Shown here: positions 5,443-11,421 of the stretch, one piece after another | How positions within the stretch are numbered: position 1 is the stretch's first letter | How the letters are laid out: each line of letters begins with the position of its first letter | Source: Chloroflexota bacterium | GTDB taxonomy: Bacteria; Chloroflexota; Dormibacteria; Aeolococcales; Aeolococcaceae | DNA length: 11,421 bases | Assembly: GCA_005889515.1 (NCBI GenBank) | Contig: VBHE01000269.1 | Location: forward strand, 1 to 11,421 | Direction of reading: 5' to 3' | Made by a program: the position numbers and the translations under genes | The notes under the pieces: model-generated | Database searches by the model: none | What the model saw: only the letters and a program-made list of their open reading frames with translations | Told to the model about the DNA's origin: nothing

Positions 5443-6417
5443 GTGGCCCTGCTGCCCACCGAGCGGCTCAACGCCCGCGGGGTGGCCCGGCCGGCGGTGC
5501 GCGCCGAGTATCACCGCATCCCCGATCTGCGCAACGCGGTCACCGTCGCCGGCGCCCTCCTCCAGACCGCCGGGGTGGTGGTCCTCGCGGGATGGATCGG
5601 CGCCTGGTGGGCCTACCTGGGCGCCTTCCTCGTCATGGGCCGCGGGCACTGCCAGCTGAACATCCTCGGCCACGAGGCGGCCCACAAGCTGCTCTTCACC
5701 AACCGGTGGCTCAACGACGTCTGCGGCCGCTGGCTGCTCGGCTATCCCGCCCTCCAGGGGATGCTGAGCTATCGGCGGGCGCACATGGCCCACCACCGTG
5801 ACGAGATGGGTCCCGATGAGCCCGATGCCGGGCTCTACGCCGGCTATCCGATCACCCGCGACTCGCTGCGGCGCAAGCTCACCCGCGACCTCGTCGGGAT
5901 CTCCGGCAGCAAGAACCTCGTCGCCCTCCTCCATGTCGCCCGCCGCCGCAGCCCGGGCGGACGCGAGGCGCGCCAGGTGATCGCGGTGCAGCTCGTGCTC
6001 CTCGCCGCCGCCCTCGCCTGGGGACGGCCGCTGCTCTATCCGGTCTGCTGGCTGCTGCCCTGGATGAGCCTCTGGAAGGTGTCGAACCGGCTGCGGGCGA
6101 TCGCCGAGCACGGCGGCATGACCCGCTCCGGCGACCGGCGGCTCACCACCCACGTGATCCGCCAGACCCGCCTCGCCCGGCTGCTCATGGTCCCGTACAA
6201 CACCGGCTGGCACCTTGCGCACCACGTCGACATCGGCGTCCCCTTCCGCCACCTCCCGCGCTTCCACGAGGAGCTGGTCCGCTCCGGCTGGGTGGTGCCC
6301 GAGCTCGAGTACCCGAGCTACCTCGCGCTCTGGCGCCGGCTCGCCTCCGGGGCGCCCCGCGACCGCACCCGGCGCGGCGGCCGGGTCGAGGCGCGGAACA
6401 GCTTCCTCCCCGGCTGA
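5443..6417 (+). CDS. Fatty acid desaturase family membrane protein
   Basis: This 324-residue protein belongs to the membrane fatty-acid desaturase/hydroxylase superfamily (Pfam PF00487). The di-iron histidine boxes are visible: HEAAH (77-81), HMAHH (114-118) and HLAHH (257-261), with extra histidines at His223 (AEHGG) and in PFRHLPRFHEEL (267-278). Hydrophobic spans lie near residues 33-66 and 180-210, between the boxes as usual. The reaction is expected to be O2- and electron-dependent introduction of a double bond, or hydroxylation, in an acyl chain or related lipid. No cytochrome b5 or ferredoxin domain is fused and no electron donor is nearby. GTG at 5443 is chosen because a good promoter ends 7 bases before it; no ATG exists in frame nearby, and TTG at 5407 lies inside the promoter. 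It is divergent from the PaaX-type gene. Confidence 0.87.
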   Translation: MALLPTERLNARGVARPAVRAEYHRIPDLRNAVTVAGALLQTAGVVVLAGWIGAWWAYLGAFLVMGRGHCQLNILGHEAAHKLLFTNRWLNDVCGRWLLGYPALQGMLSYRRAHMAHHRDEMGPDEPDAGLYAGYPITRDSLRRKLTRDLVGISGSKNLVALLHVARRRSPGGREARQVIAVQLVLLAAALAWGRPLLYPVCWLLPWMSLWKVSNRLRAIAEHGGMTRSGDRRLTTHVIRQTRLARLLMVPYNTGWHLAHHVDIGVPFRHLPRFHEELVRSGWVVPELEYPSYLALWRRLASGAPRDRTRRGGRVEARNSFLPG

Positions 6418-6418
6418 G

Positions 6419-7486
6419 TCAGCCGCCGAGCAGCTCCGCGTAGAGGCGCTCGTGCGCCGCGGCGGTGGCGGCGATGTCGAGGTGGCGCTCGGCGTGCCGC
6501 CGGCAGCCGGCCCGGGAGAGGCCGCCGGCACGGCCGAGCGCCGCGGCGGCGGCGTCGACGTCGCCGGGCTCCACGAGGAAGCCGGTGCTGCCGTCGGCGA
6601 CCACCTCGGCGAGCCCCCCGGCGCGGTAGCCGACCACCGGCGTCCCCGCCGCCTGCGCCTCGGCGGCGGCGAGCCCGAAGGGCTCGTCCCAGCGCGAGGG
6701 GACGATGACCACCAGCGCCCGGGCCAGCCTCCGCCACAGGCGGCGGCGCGGGACCGCCCCGCAGAAGCGCACCGCGGGGTGATCGTGCCACCGCTCCCGG
6801 CAGCGCTCCGCGAAGGCGGTGTCGTAGGCGCCGCCGTAGACCTCGACGTCGAGCCCGGCGCCGAGCGCGATCCGCACCGCGTCGTCCACCCCCTTCTCGG
6901 GGCTGAGCCGCCCCGCGAAGACGGCGACCTCGCCGGGACGGGGCTCCCAGGCGATGTCGCCGACCGGCACACCGTTGGCGAGCACCGCGTCCACCCTGCA
7001 CAGCCGCTCCCAGGCGCGGGCCTGGGCGGCGGAGACGCAGACCACCGCCGGCGGCCTGGGTGCGCGCCGCGCCTCGGCGAGGGCGTCGGCGATCCCGGAG
7101 TCGGGGGGGAGGTGGAGGGTGTGGACGACGGCGTCGGCGCCCCCGGCGGCGTGGCGGATCGCCGCGGCGTCGAAGGCGTGGGTGTGGAGGACGGCGTAGT
7201 CGCGGCCGCGGGCGACCTCGAGCGCCCGACGGTGGGCGCGGTCGGCGCCGGGGTACGAGCGGCTGCCGCCGTCGGAGCGGTAGGTGGCGGGGCTGACCTC
7301 GCCGGCGTCGACGCCGCAGTCGACGACCGTGACCCCGGCGACGGCGGAGCCCGCGGCGGCGATGACCTCGACGTCGTGGCCGCGACCGGCGAGTGCGGCG
7401 GCGAGGTCGCACACCAGCGCCTGGGCGCCACCGATCTGGGCCTCGCGGAGCGGCGCGACGAGCGGGGCGAGCAGCCCGATCCTCAT
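6419..7486 (-). CDS. Glycosyltransferase family 4 protein
   Basis: This 355-residue, probably cytoplasmic or membrane-associated GT-B enzyme transfers a sugar from a nucleotide donor. The N-terminal domain starts MRIGLLAPLV and has the GGAQ loop (19-22) of retaining GT4 enzymes. The C-terminal Rossmann domain has FAGRLSPEKGVD (190-201) and VPSRWDEPFGLAAAEAQAAG (262-281), in which Glu268 and Glu276 form the E-x7-E donor-site motif. GTPVVGYRAGGLAEVV (281-296) and GSTGFLVEPGD (299-309) complete it. Length is typical. The ATG overlaps the methyltransferase stop by 4 bases (ATGA), so translation is coupled. The stop is 1 base from the stop of the convergent desaturase gene. Donor and acceptor are unknown; a glycolipid or surface-glycan role is possible. 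Confidence 0.9.
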   Translation of the reverse strand: MRIGLLAPLVAPLREAQIGGAQALVCDLAAALAGRGHDVEVIAAAGSAVAGVTVVDCGVDAGEVSPATYRSDGGSRSYPGADRAHRRALEVARGRDYAVLHTHAFDAAAIRHAAGGADAVVHTLHLPPDSGIADALAEARRAPRPPAVVCVSAAQARAWERLCRVDAVLANGVPVGDIAWEPRPGEVAVFAGRLSPEKGVDDAVRIALGAGLDVEVYGGAYDTAFAERCRERWHDHPAVRFCGAVPRRRLWRRLARALVVIVPSRWDEPFGLAAAEAQAAGTPVVGYRAGGLAEVVADGSTGFLVEPGDVDAAAAALGRAGGLSRAGCRRHAERHLDIAATAAAHERLYAELLGG

Positions 7487-8274
7487 CCCGGAACCCGCCG
7501 CCAGGCGAGGTCACGGGGCGGGTTGACCCCCACGACCTCGTAGGGCACACGGGGCGAGCCCCGGCGGCGGATCTCCTCGACCGCCTCGGGGTGGAAGACG
7601 CCGGCGAGCTCGAGCGCCTCGTCGAGGGACGCGAACTCCATCGCCATCTCCCCCGGGAAGGCGACGTAGCGGTAGCCGCGGTCGCGCAGCCAGCCGATGT
7701 GGTTCGGCCAGACGATCACCACCAGCCCGCCGGGGGCGGCCGCCCGCTCGAGCTCGGCAAGACCGGCCTCGCCGCCGTGGGCGCGGTCGGGGGTGAAGGC
7801 CGACATCGTCACCACGAGCTCCGCCGACCCCGCAGGCGCGGGGAGGGCGTCGACGAACCCGCCGCGCACCGCGACCGCCGCCCCGCCGCGGCCGTCGAGC
7901 CGGCGGCGGAGGAGGCGCCGCAGCCCCGCGGCCGGCTCGACGGCGAGAAGTGAGCGGCAGCGGTCGAGGAGCTCGACGGTGAGCCGCCCGCTGCCGGCTC
8001 CCACCTCGAGGATGCGGTCGACCCGGGCAGGGAGCCACTCCATGATGGCGGGATGGAGCCGCTCGGCCCGGGCCAGGCGGTCGTAGAGGCGGGGCTCGAG
8101 GCGGTAGAGGAGCTGCCAGCGCACCCCGATGGGCAGCTCGGCGTCCCCGGCCTCATCCCAGGCCCCCGGGACGAGGAAGCGCTTCCGCTCCGCCGCGGTG
8201 AAGACCGCGCAGTCGGCCGGCCGGTAGCGGCCGGCCAGCGGCGCGACCCGGTGCCGGGTCCCGCGCACTGCCAT
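7483..8274 (-). CDS. Class I SAM-dependent methyltransferase
   Basis: This 263-residue soluble protein has a Rossmann-type methyltransferase core in the middle. Motif I, ILEVGAGSGRLTVEL (88-102), binds SAM. LLAVEPAAGL (109-118) carries the acidic residue Glu113 that contacts the SAM ribose. A strand with ELVVTMSAF (152-160) and a post-motif APGGLVVIVWP (180-190) follow. The first about 80 residues hold charged and aromatic segments likely to bind the acceptor, and the C-terminal about 60 residues form a tail I cannot assign. It is the first gene of a two-gene unit with the GT4 glycosyltransferase, so a sugar or glycolipid may be methylated. The ATG at 8274 lies 9 bases after a TAGACT -10-like element, suggesting little or no leader. 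The acceptor is unknown. Confidence 0.85.
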   Translation of the reverse strand: MAVRGTRHRVAPLAGRYRPADCAVFTAAERKRFLVPGAWDEAGDAELPIGVRWQLLYRLEPRLYDRLARAERLHPAIMEWLPARVDRILEVGAGSGRLTVELLDRCRSLLAVEPAAGLRRLLRRRLDGRGGAAVAVRGGFVDALPAPAGSAELVVTMSAFTPDRAHGGEAGLAELERAAAPGGLVVIVWPNHIGWLRDRGYRYVAFPGEMAMEFASLDEALELAGVFHPEAVEEIRRRGSPRVPYEVVGVNPPRDLAWRRVPG

Positions 8275-8282
8275 GACACGGG

Positions 8283-8294
8283 AAGTCTAGGCTT
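8283..8294. promoter_or_regulatory. Near-palindrome with back-to-back -10-like hexamers
   Basis: AAGTCTAGGCTT is a 12-bp palindrome with one mismatched pair, in the middle of the 28-base gap between divergent genes. It contains TAGGCT (8288-8293) reading right and TAGACT (8289-8284) reading left; the two share the central TA. Each hexamer ends exactly 9 bases before its start codon (GTG 8303, ATG 8274). No good -35 is visible on either side. It could be a bidirectional promoter core, an operator, or both. Confidence 0.4.
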
Positions 8295-8302
8295 GCCGCT
8301 GC

Positions 8303-9352
8303 GTGGACTTCGAGCACCGCTCCTTCGCCCGCCGCGTGGTCTTCCGCCCCGGGGCCTTCGAGGCCGTCCCCGAGGAGATCGAGGCGCTCGGCGCCCGGCG
8401 GCCGCTCGTGCTCGCCTCGGGGTCGCAGGCGGAGCGCGGTGCCGGCCTGGTCGCGCGGCTCGGGCCCGAGGCGTTCCTCCTCGACGAGGTGCGCGAGCAC
8501 GTCCCCCTGGAGCTCGCCGAGCGCGCCCGCGAGCTCGCGAGAGAGCGAGGCGCCGGCGTCGTCGTGAGCATCGGCGGCGGCTCGGCGACCGGGCTCGCCA
8601 AGGCGATCGCGCTGACCGTCGGCATCCCCATCCTGGCGGTGCCGACGACCTACGCCGGTTCCGAGCTGACCCCGCTGTACGGCATCACCTCCGGAGGCGA
8701 GAAGCGCACCGGGCGCGATTCGCGGGTGGTCCCCCGGGTGGTGGTCTACGACCCGCTGCTCACCCTCTCGATGCCTCCGCGGGTGACCGGCGCAAGCGGC
8801 CTCAACGCCCTCGCGCATGCCGTCGGGGCGCTCTTCACCCCCGGGGCGAGCCCGGTCGACCGGCCGCTCGCCCGCGAGGCGGTCGTCACCCTCTGGAGGG
8901 GGATCCCCGCCGCCCACGACCGCCCCGGCGACCTCGAGGCGCGCTCCACCCTGCTCCTCGGCGCCGTGCTCGCCGGGATGTCCCTCGCCGCGGCGGGAGG
9001 CTCGTACCACCACACCGTGTGCCACGTGCTCGGCGGCGCCTACGACCTGCCCCACGCACTGACCCACGCCCTCGTGCTCCCCCGGAGCATCGCCCTCGCC
9101 GCCCGCCTCGAGCCCGCCGCCCACGCCGAGCTCGGACGGCTGCTCGGGACCGGGAGCCCCGCGCGGGCGGTGCACCGGCTCGCCACCGCGGTCACCGCGC
9201 CCTCACGGCTGGCCGACGCCGGGCTGCCCCTCGAGCGGATCGACGATGCCGCCGCGCGGGTGCTCGCCGCCTTCCCGCCGCGCTACGGGGTGGACGCGGA
9301 CGACGTCCGCGCGCTCGTCGAGGGCGCGGTCACCGGAGCCGAGCCGGTCTGA
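8303..9352 (+). CDS. Maleylacetate reductase-like iron-type alcohol dehydrogenase
   Basis: This 349-residue protein belongs to the iron-containing alcohol dehydrogenase superfamily (Pfam PF00465) and most resembles maleylacetate reductases. Those enzymes use NAD(P)H to convert maleylacetate to 3-oxoadipate in aromatic breakdown. The nucleotide-binding part has VSIGGGSATGLAKAIAL (88-104) and PTTYAGSELTP (114-124). The second domain has SGLNALAHAV (165-174), YHHTVCHVLGGAYDLPH (235-251) and HALVLP (255-260). At the position where metal-dependent relatives carry a ligand Asp there is Asn168, as is usual in the maleylacetate reductase branch; His172, His237, His241, His251 and His255 are kept. The GTG start is favoured by the N-terminal match and the promoter-like element 9 bases upstream. 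No ring-cleavage dioxygenase is in the window, so the substrate is uncertain. Its 3' end overlaps the kinase gene by 70 bp. Confidence 0.82.
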   Translation: MDFEHRSFARRVVFRPGAFEAVPEEIEALGARRPLVLASGSQAERGAGLVARLGPEAFLLDEVREHVPLELAERARELARERGAGVVVSIGGGSATGLAKAIALTVGIPILAVPTTYAGSELTPLYGITSGGEKRTGRDSRVVPRVVVYDPLLTLSMPPRVTGASGLNALAHAVGALFTPGASPVDRPLAREAVVTLWRGIPAAHDRPGDLEARSTLLLGAVLAGMSLAAAGGSYHHTVCHVLGGAYDLPHALTHALVLPRSIALAARLEPAAHAELGRLLGTGSPARAVHRLATAVTAPSRLADAGLPLERIDDAAARVLAAFPPRYGVDADDVRALVEGAVTGAEPV

Positions 9353-10716
9353 GGACGGGTCGGGCGCTCGGGGAGGTGGAGGAGCCAGAAGGCGCCGTGG
9401 TGGCGCTCGTCGAGCTCGAGCCGGCCACCGTGGAGCTCGGCGATCGCGGCGCAGAGGGAGAGCCCCAGGCCCGCGCCCCCGGTGTGCCGGCCGCGCGCCG
9501 AGTCCGCCCGGGTGAAGCGCTCGAAGACACGGGGGCGCAGGGCCGGGTCGATGCCCGGCCCGGTGTCGGCGACCGAGAGCATCCAGCCCCCGGGCTCGGT
9601 CTCGCCCGCGAGCCAGATCACCCCCGTCCTCGGGGTGTGGCGGGCGGCGTTGTCGAGGAGGTTGTCGAGCAGCCGACGGAGCATGCCGCCGTCGGCGACC
9701 AGGGTCCCGCCGTCACGGGGGATGGAGATGCGCAGCTCGATGCCGCGTTCGTCGAGGGTCGGGCGCCAGCGCATCGCCATCTCCTCGAGGAGATCGGTGA
9801 CGTCGACCTCCTCGTCGAGCGGCTCGAGCACCCCGGCGTCGGCGCGGGCGAGGAGCAGGAGCTGATCGGCGGTGCGGCTGAGCCGGTGGACCTCGGCCAT
9901 GACCGTCTCGAGCACCCGACGTGCGTCGGCCGGCTCGTCCCCGGCGCGGAGCGCCACCTCGACCTCGGTGCGCATCAGCGCGAGCGGGGCACGCAGCTCG
10001 TGGGCGGCGTCGGCGGTGAACCGCTGCAGGCTGGCGAACGCCGCCTCGAGGCGGGCGAGCATCCTGTTCAGGGTCGTGGCGAGGTCGCCGAGCTCGTCGG
10101 GGGGCAGGTCGAGGTCGATGCGGCGGTGGAGGTCGTGCTCGCTGAGGTCCTGGGCGGTCTCGGTGATGATGCGCACCGGCCGGAGCACCCGCCCCGCGAG
10201 CCAGTACCCCGACAGCGAGGCGACCGCGACCAGGGTGGCGACGGTGATGCCCAGGAGCAGGGCCACCGTCGCCCTCTGGTCCTGGTACTCGACGAGCGAC
10301 CGCATCAGCACCAACGTCGCCGGCCGTCCCGCGCCGCCGTCGACGCGCTCGGCGAGGACGCGTTGCAGGGTCCCACCCAGCGCCCGGCTCTCGAGAACCG
10401 GCCCGGTCCGCTGCACCTCGCCGACGAAGGGGGCGAGCTGCGCGGTCGGGGGAGTCGCCCCGGAGTCGTCGAGCACCCGGCCGCCGTCGTCGAGCAGGAT
10501 CGCGCTGATGGTGATGCCGACGGGGTTCTCGTCGGGGAGGCCGTTGGTCGCGAACCGCTCCGGCGGGGACTGGGGGATGGTGGCGCGGAGCAGACGCTCC
10601 TGAGCCTGGAGGCTGGCGTCGATGTTGCCGAGCTCGGCGCGTGAGAACGCCACCCAGAAGATGGTCGCGCCGGCGATGGCGACGAGAGCGAAGACCGCCG
10701 CGTAGACCGCGGTCAG
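9283..10716 (-). CDS. Sensor histidine kinase, EnvZ/BaeS type
   Basis: This is a 477-residue membrane kinase, counted from the CTG at 10716. TM1 is at about 3-24, an extracytoplasmic sensor region of about 125 residues follows, and TM2 is at about 150-175. HAMP spans about 173-226, the HisKA domain contains FTADAAHELRAPL (233-245) with phospho-acceptor His239, and the ATPase domain ends near 450. N-box LLDNLLDNAARH (349-360), G1 DTGPGID (384-390) and G2 GGAGLGLS (413-420) are intact. It pairs with the upstream response regulator. No ATG, GTG or TTG occurs in frame near the expected start. CTG at 10716 forms a CTGA overlap with the regulator stop and gives a complete TM1; GTG at 10653 would delete most of it. 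The last about 23 residues lie antisense to the dehydrogenase gene. The signal sensed is unknown. Confidence 0.9.
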   Translation of the reverse strand: MTAVYAAVFALVAIAGATIFWVAFSRAELGNIDASLQAQERLLRATIPQSPPERFATNGLPDENPVGITISAILLDDGGRVLDDSGATPPTAQLAPFVGEVQRTGPVLESRALGGTLQRVLAERVDGGAGRPATLVLMRSLVEYQDQRATVALLLGITVATLVAVASLSGYWLAGRVLRPVRIITETAQDLSEHDLHRRIDLDLPPDELGDLATTLNRMLARLEAAFASLQRFTADAAHELRAPLALMRTEVEVALRAGDEPADARRVLETVMAEVHRLSRTADQLLLLARADAGVLEPLDEEVDVTDLLEEMAMRWRPTLDERGIELRISIPRDGGTLVADGGMLRRLLDNLLDNAARHTPRTGVIWLAGETEPGGWMLSVADTGPGIDPALRPRVFERFTRADSARGRHTGGAGLGLSLCAAIAELHGGRLELDERHHGAFWLLHLPERPTRPQTGSAPVTAPSTSARTSSASTP

Positions 10717-11421
10717 GCGGACCCGGGTGCGGCGGAGGAGACGGCGGAGAGCCGCTGCGGTTCGAAGCGGTAGCCGCCGCCGCCGCCGCGGACGGTCGCG
10801 AACGGGTTCGGAAGCCCGGCCGCCCCCAGCTTGCGGCGGATCCTCCCGATGTACACCTCCACCAGGTTCGACCCGCTCACGTAGTCGTAATTCCACACGT
10901 GCTCCTCGATCTGCTCGGTGGTGATGAGCTGGTCGGGGTGGTGCATCAGGTACTCGAGGATCCCGAGCTCCTTCATTGTGAGCGCGACCGGGGTCCCGCG
11001 GACGCTGGCGCGGCGCGCCGCCATGTCGACCTCGAGCCCGCCGGCGCGCAGGGTGGAGCTGCGGTCGTCGAGGTGGCGGCGGGTGAGCGCCCGCAGCCGG
11101 GCGAGGAGCTCGCTGAAGGCGAAGGGCTTGACCAGGTAGTCGTCGGCTCCGGCGTTCAGCCCCTCGACCCGGTCGCTGACCGCGTCGAGGGCGGTGAGCA
11201 TGAGCACCGGGGTCCGGATCCGGCGGTTGCGGAGCTCGGTGCAGATGGTGAAGCCGTCGCCCTCGCCGGGGAGCATGACGTCGAGCACGATCACGTCGAA
11301 GGAGGTGGCGCACGCGGCGCCGATCGCCTCGTCGCCGTCCTCGACGAGGTCGACGGAGAAGCCCTCGCGGAGCAGGCCGCGCCGGAGCGCGGCGGCGAGC
11401 CGCCGGTCGTCCTCGACGATG
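10713..11421 (-). CDS. OmpR/PhoB-family response regulator, 5' end cut by window edge
   Basis: 235 residues are visible, and only the first few are missing at the right edge. The receiver domain shows VEDD (2-5) for Mg binding, VIVLDVMLPG (43-52) with phospho-acceptor Asp47, MLTAL (74-78) with the switch threonine, and GADDYLVKPF (91-100) with Lys98. The C-terminal winged helix (about 123-220) includes LTMKELGILEYLMHHP (147-162), VEVYIGRIRRKLG (187-199) and the wing VRGGGGGYRF (210-219). When phosphorylated by the kinase it should bind DNA as a dimer and control transcription. Its TGA overlaps the kinase CTG by 3 bases, indicating coupled translation. Targets are unknown; the promoter is outside the window. 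Confidence 0.93.
   Translation of the reverse strand, partial: IVEDDRRLAAALRRGLLREGFSVDLVEDGDEAIGAACATSFDVIVLDVMLPGEGDGFTICTELRNRRIRTPVLMLTALDAVSDRVEGLNAGADDYLVKPFAFSELLARLRALTRRHLDDRSSTLRAGGLEVDMAARRASVRGTPVALTMKELGILEYLMHHPDQLITTEQIEEHVWNYDYVSGSNLVEVYIGRIRRKLGAAGLPNPFATVRGGGGGYRFEPQRLSAVSSAAPGSA

Noticed and set aside
1..11421. tRNA, rRNA, CRISPR array, riboswitch, transposon or phage genes
   Set aside because: I saw no cloverleaf-like sequence, regularly spaced repeats, transposase or integrase motifs, or terminal inverted repeats on either strand.

Overview
The window is about 70% GC with strongly G/C-biased third codon positions. It has tightly packed genes, several ATGA-type overlaps and very short intergenic gaps. 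It carries a PaaX-family regulator, a maleylacetate reductase-like dehydrogenase, a membrane desaturase and an OmpR/EnvZ-type two-component pair. This combination fits a high-GC soil bacterium, either an actinomycete or a deep terrabacterial lineage such as Dormibacterota. There is no rRNA, tRNA or marker gene, so the taxonomic placement is inference. I see no insertion sequence, integrase, CRISPR array or tRNA, and no gene-free stretch longer than about 90 bases. All positions and residue numbers were counted by hand.

Left part (1-5415, all minus strand): at the left edge are the first 18 codons of a gene that runs out of the window, with its own promoter-like sequence and Shine-Dalgarno site. 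Next is an unrecognised 51-residue single-span membrane protein. Then comes a compact cluster, listed in transcription order: a PaaX-type regulator whose last 60 residues are out of frame, an adenylate-forming acyl ligase, an acyltransferase-3 membrane protein, a secreted PHB-depolymerase/LpqC-like esterase, and a histidine phosphatase. From the ligase to the phosphatase, adjacent genes overlap or lie at most 9 bases apart, so they are probably one operon.

Middle part (5443-8274): divergent from paaX is a membrane fatty-acid desaturase-family gene. It has a good sigma70-type promoter whose spacing suggests a leaderless mRNA starting at its GTG. Tail to tail with it, 1 bp apart, is a minus-strand pair: a class I SAM-dependent methyltransferase followed by a GT4 glycosyltransferase, overlapping by ATGA.

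Right part (8303-11421): an iron-type alcohol dehydrogenase of the maleylacetate reductase branch runs on the plus strand. Its 3' end overlaps, antisense and by 70 bp, the end of a sensor histidine kinase gene. The kinase lies directly downstream of its OmpR-type response regulator, which is cut by the right window edge. The kinase has no ATG, GTG or TTG at the expected start and seems to begin at CTG within a CTGA overlap.

The most interesting signal is regulatory. The same inverted-repeat motif, TCGTCCGAT-N9-ATCGR, occurs in only two places that I found. One is over the overlapping -10 elements of the paaX/desaturase divergent promoter; the other is just upstream of the acyl-ligase operon. 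This suggests one regulator, most simply the PaaX protein, ties acyl activation and acyl transfer to fatty-acid desaturation. The two divergent junctions in the window (27 and 28 bp) also share an unusual design: overlapping -10-like hexamers lying only a few bases from the start codons.
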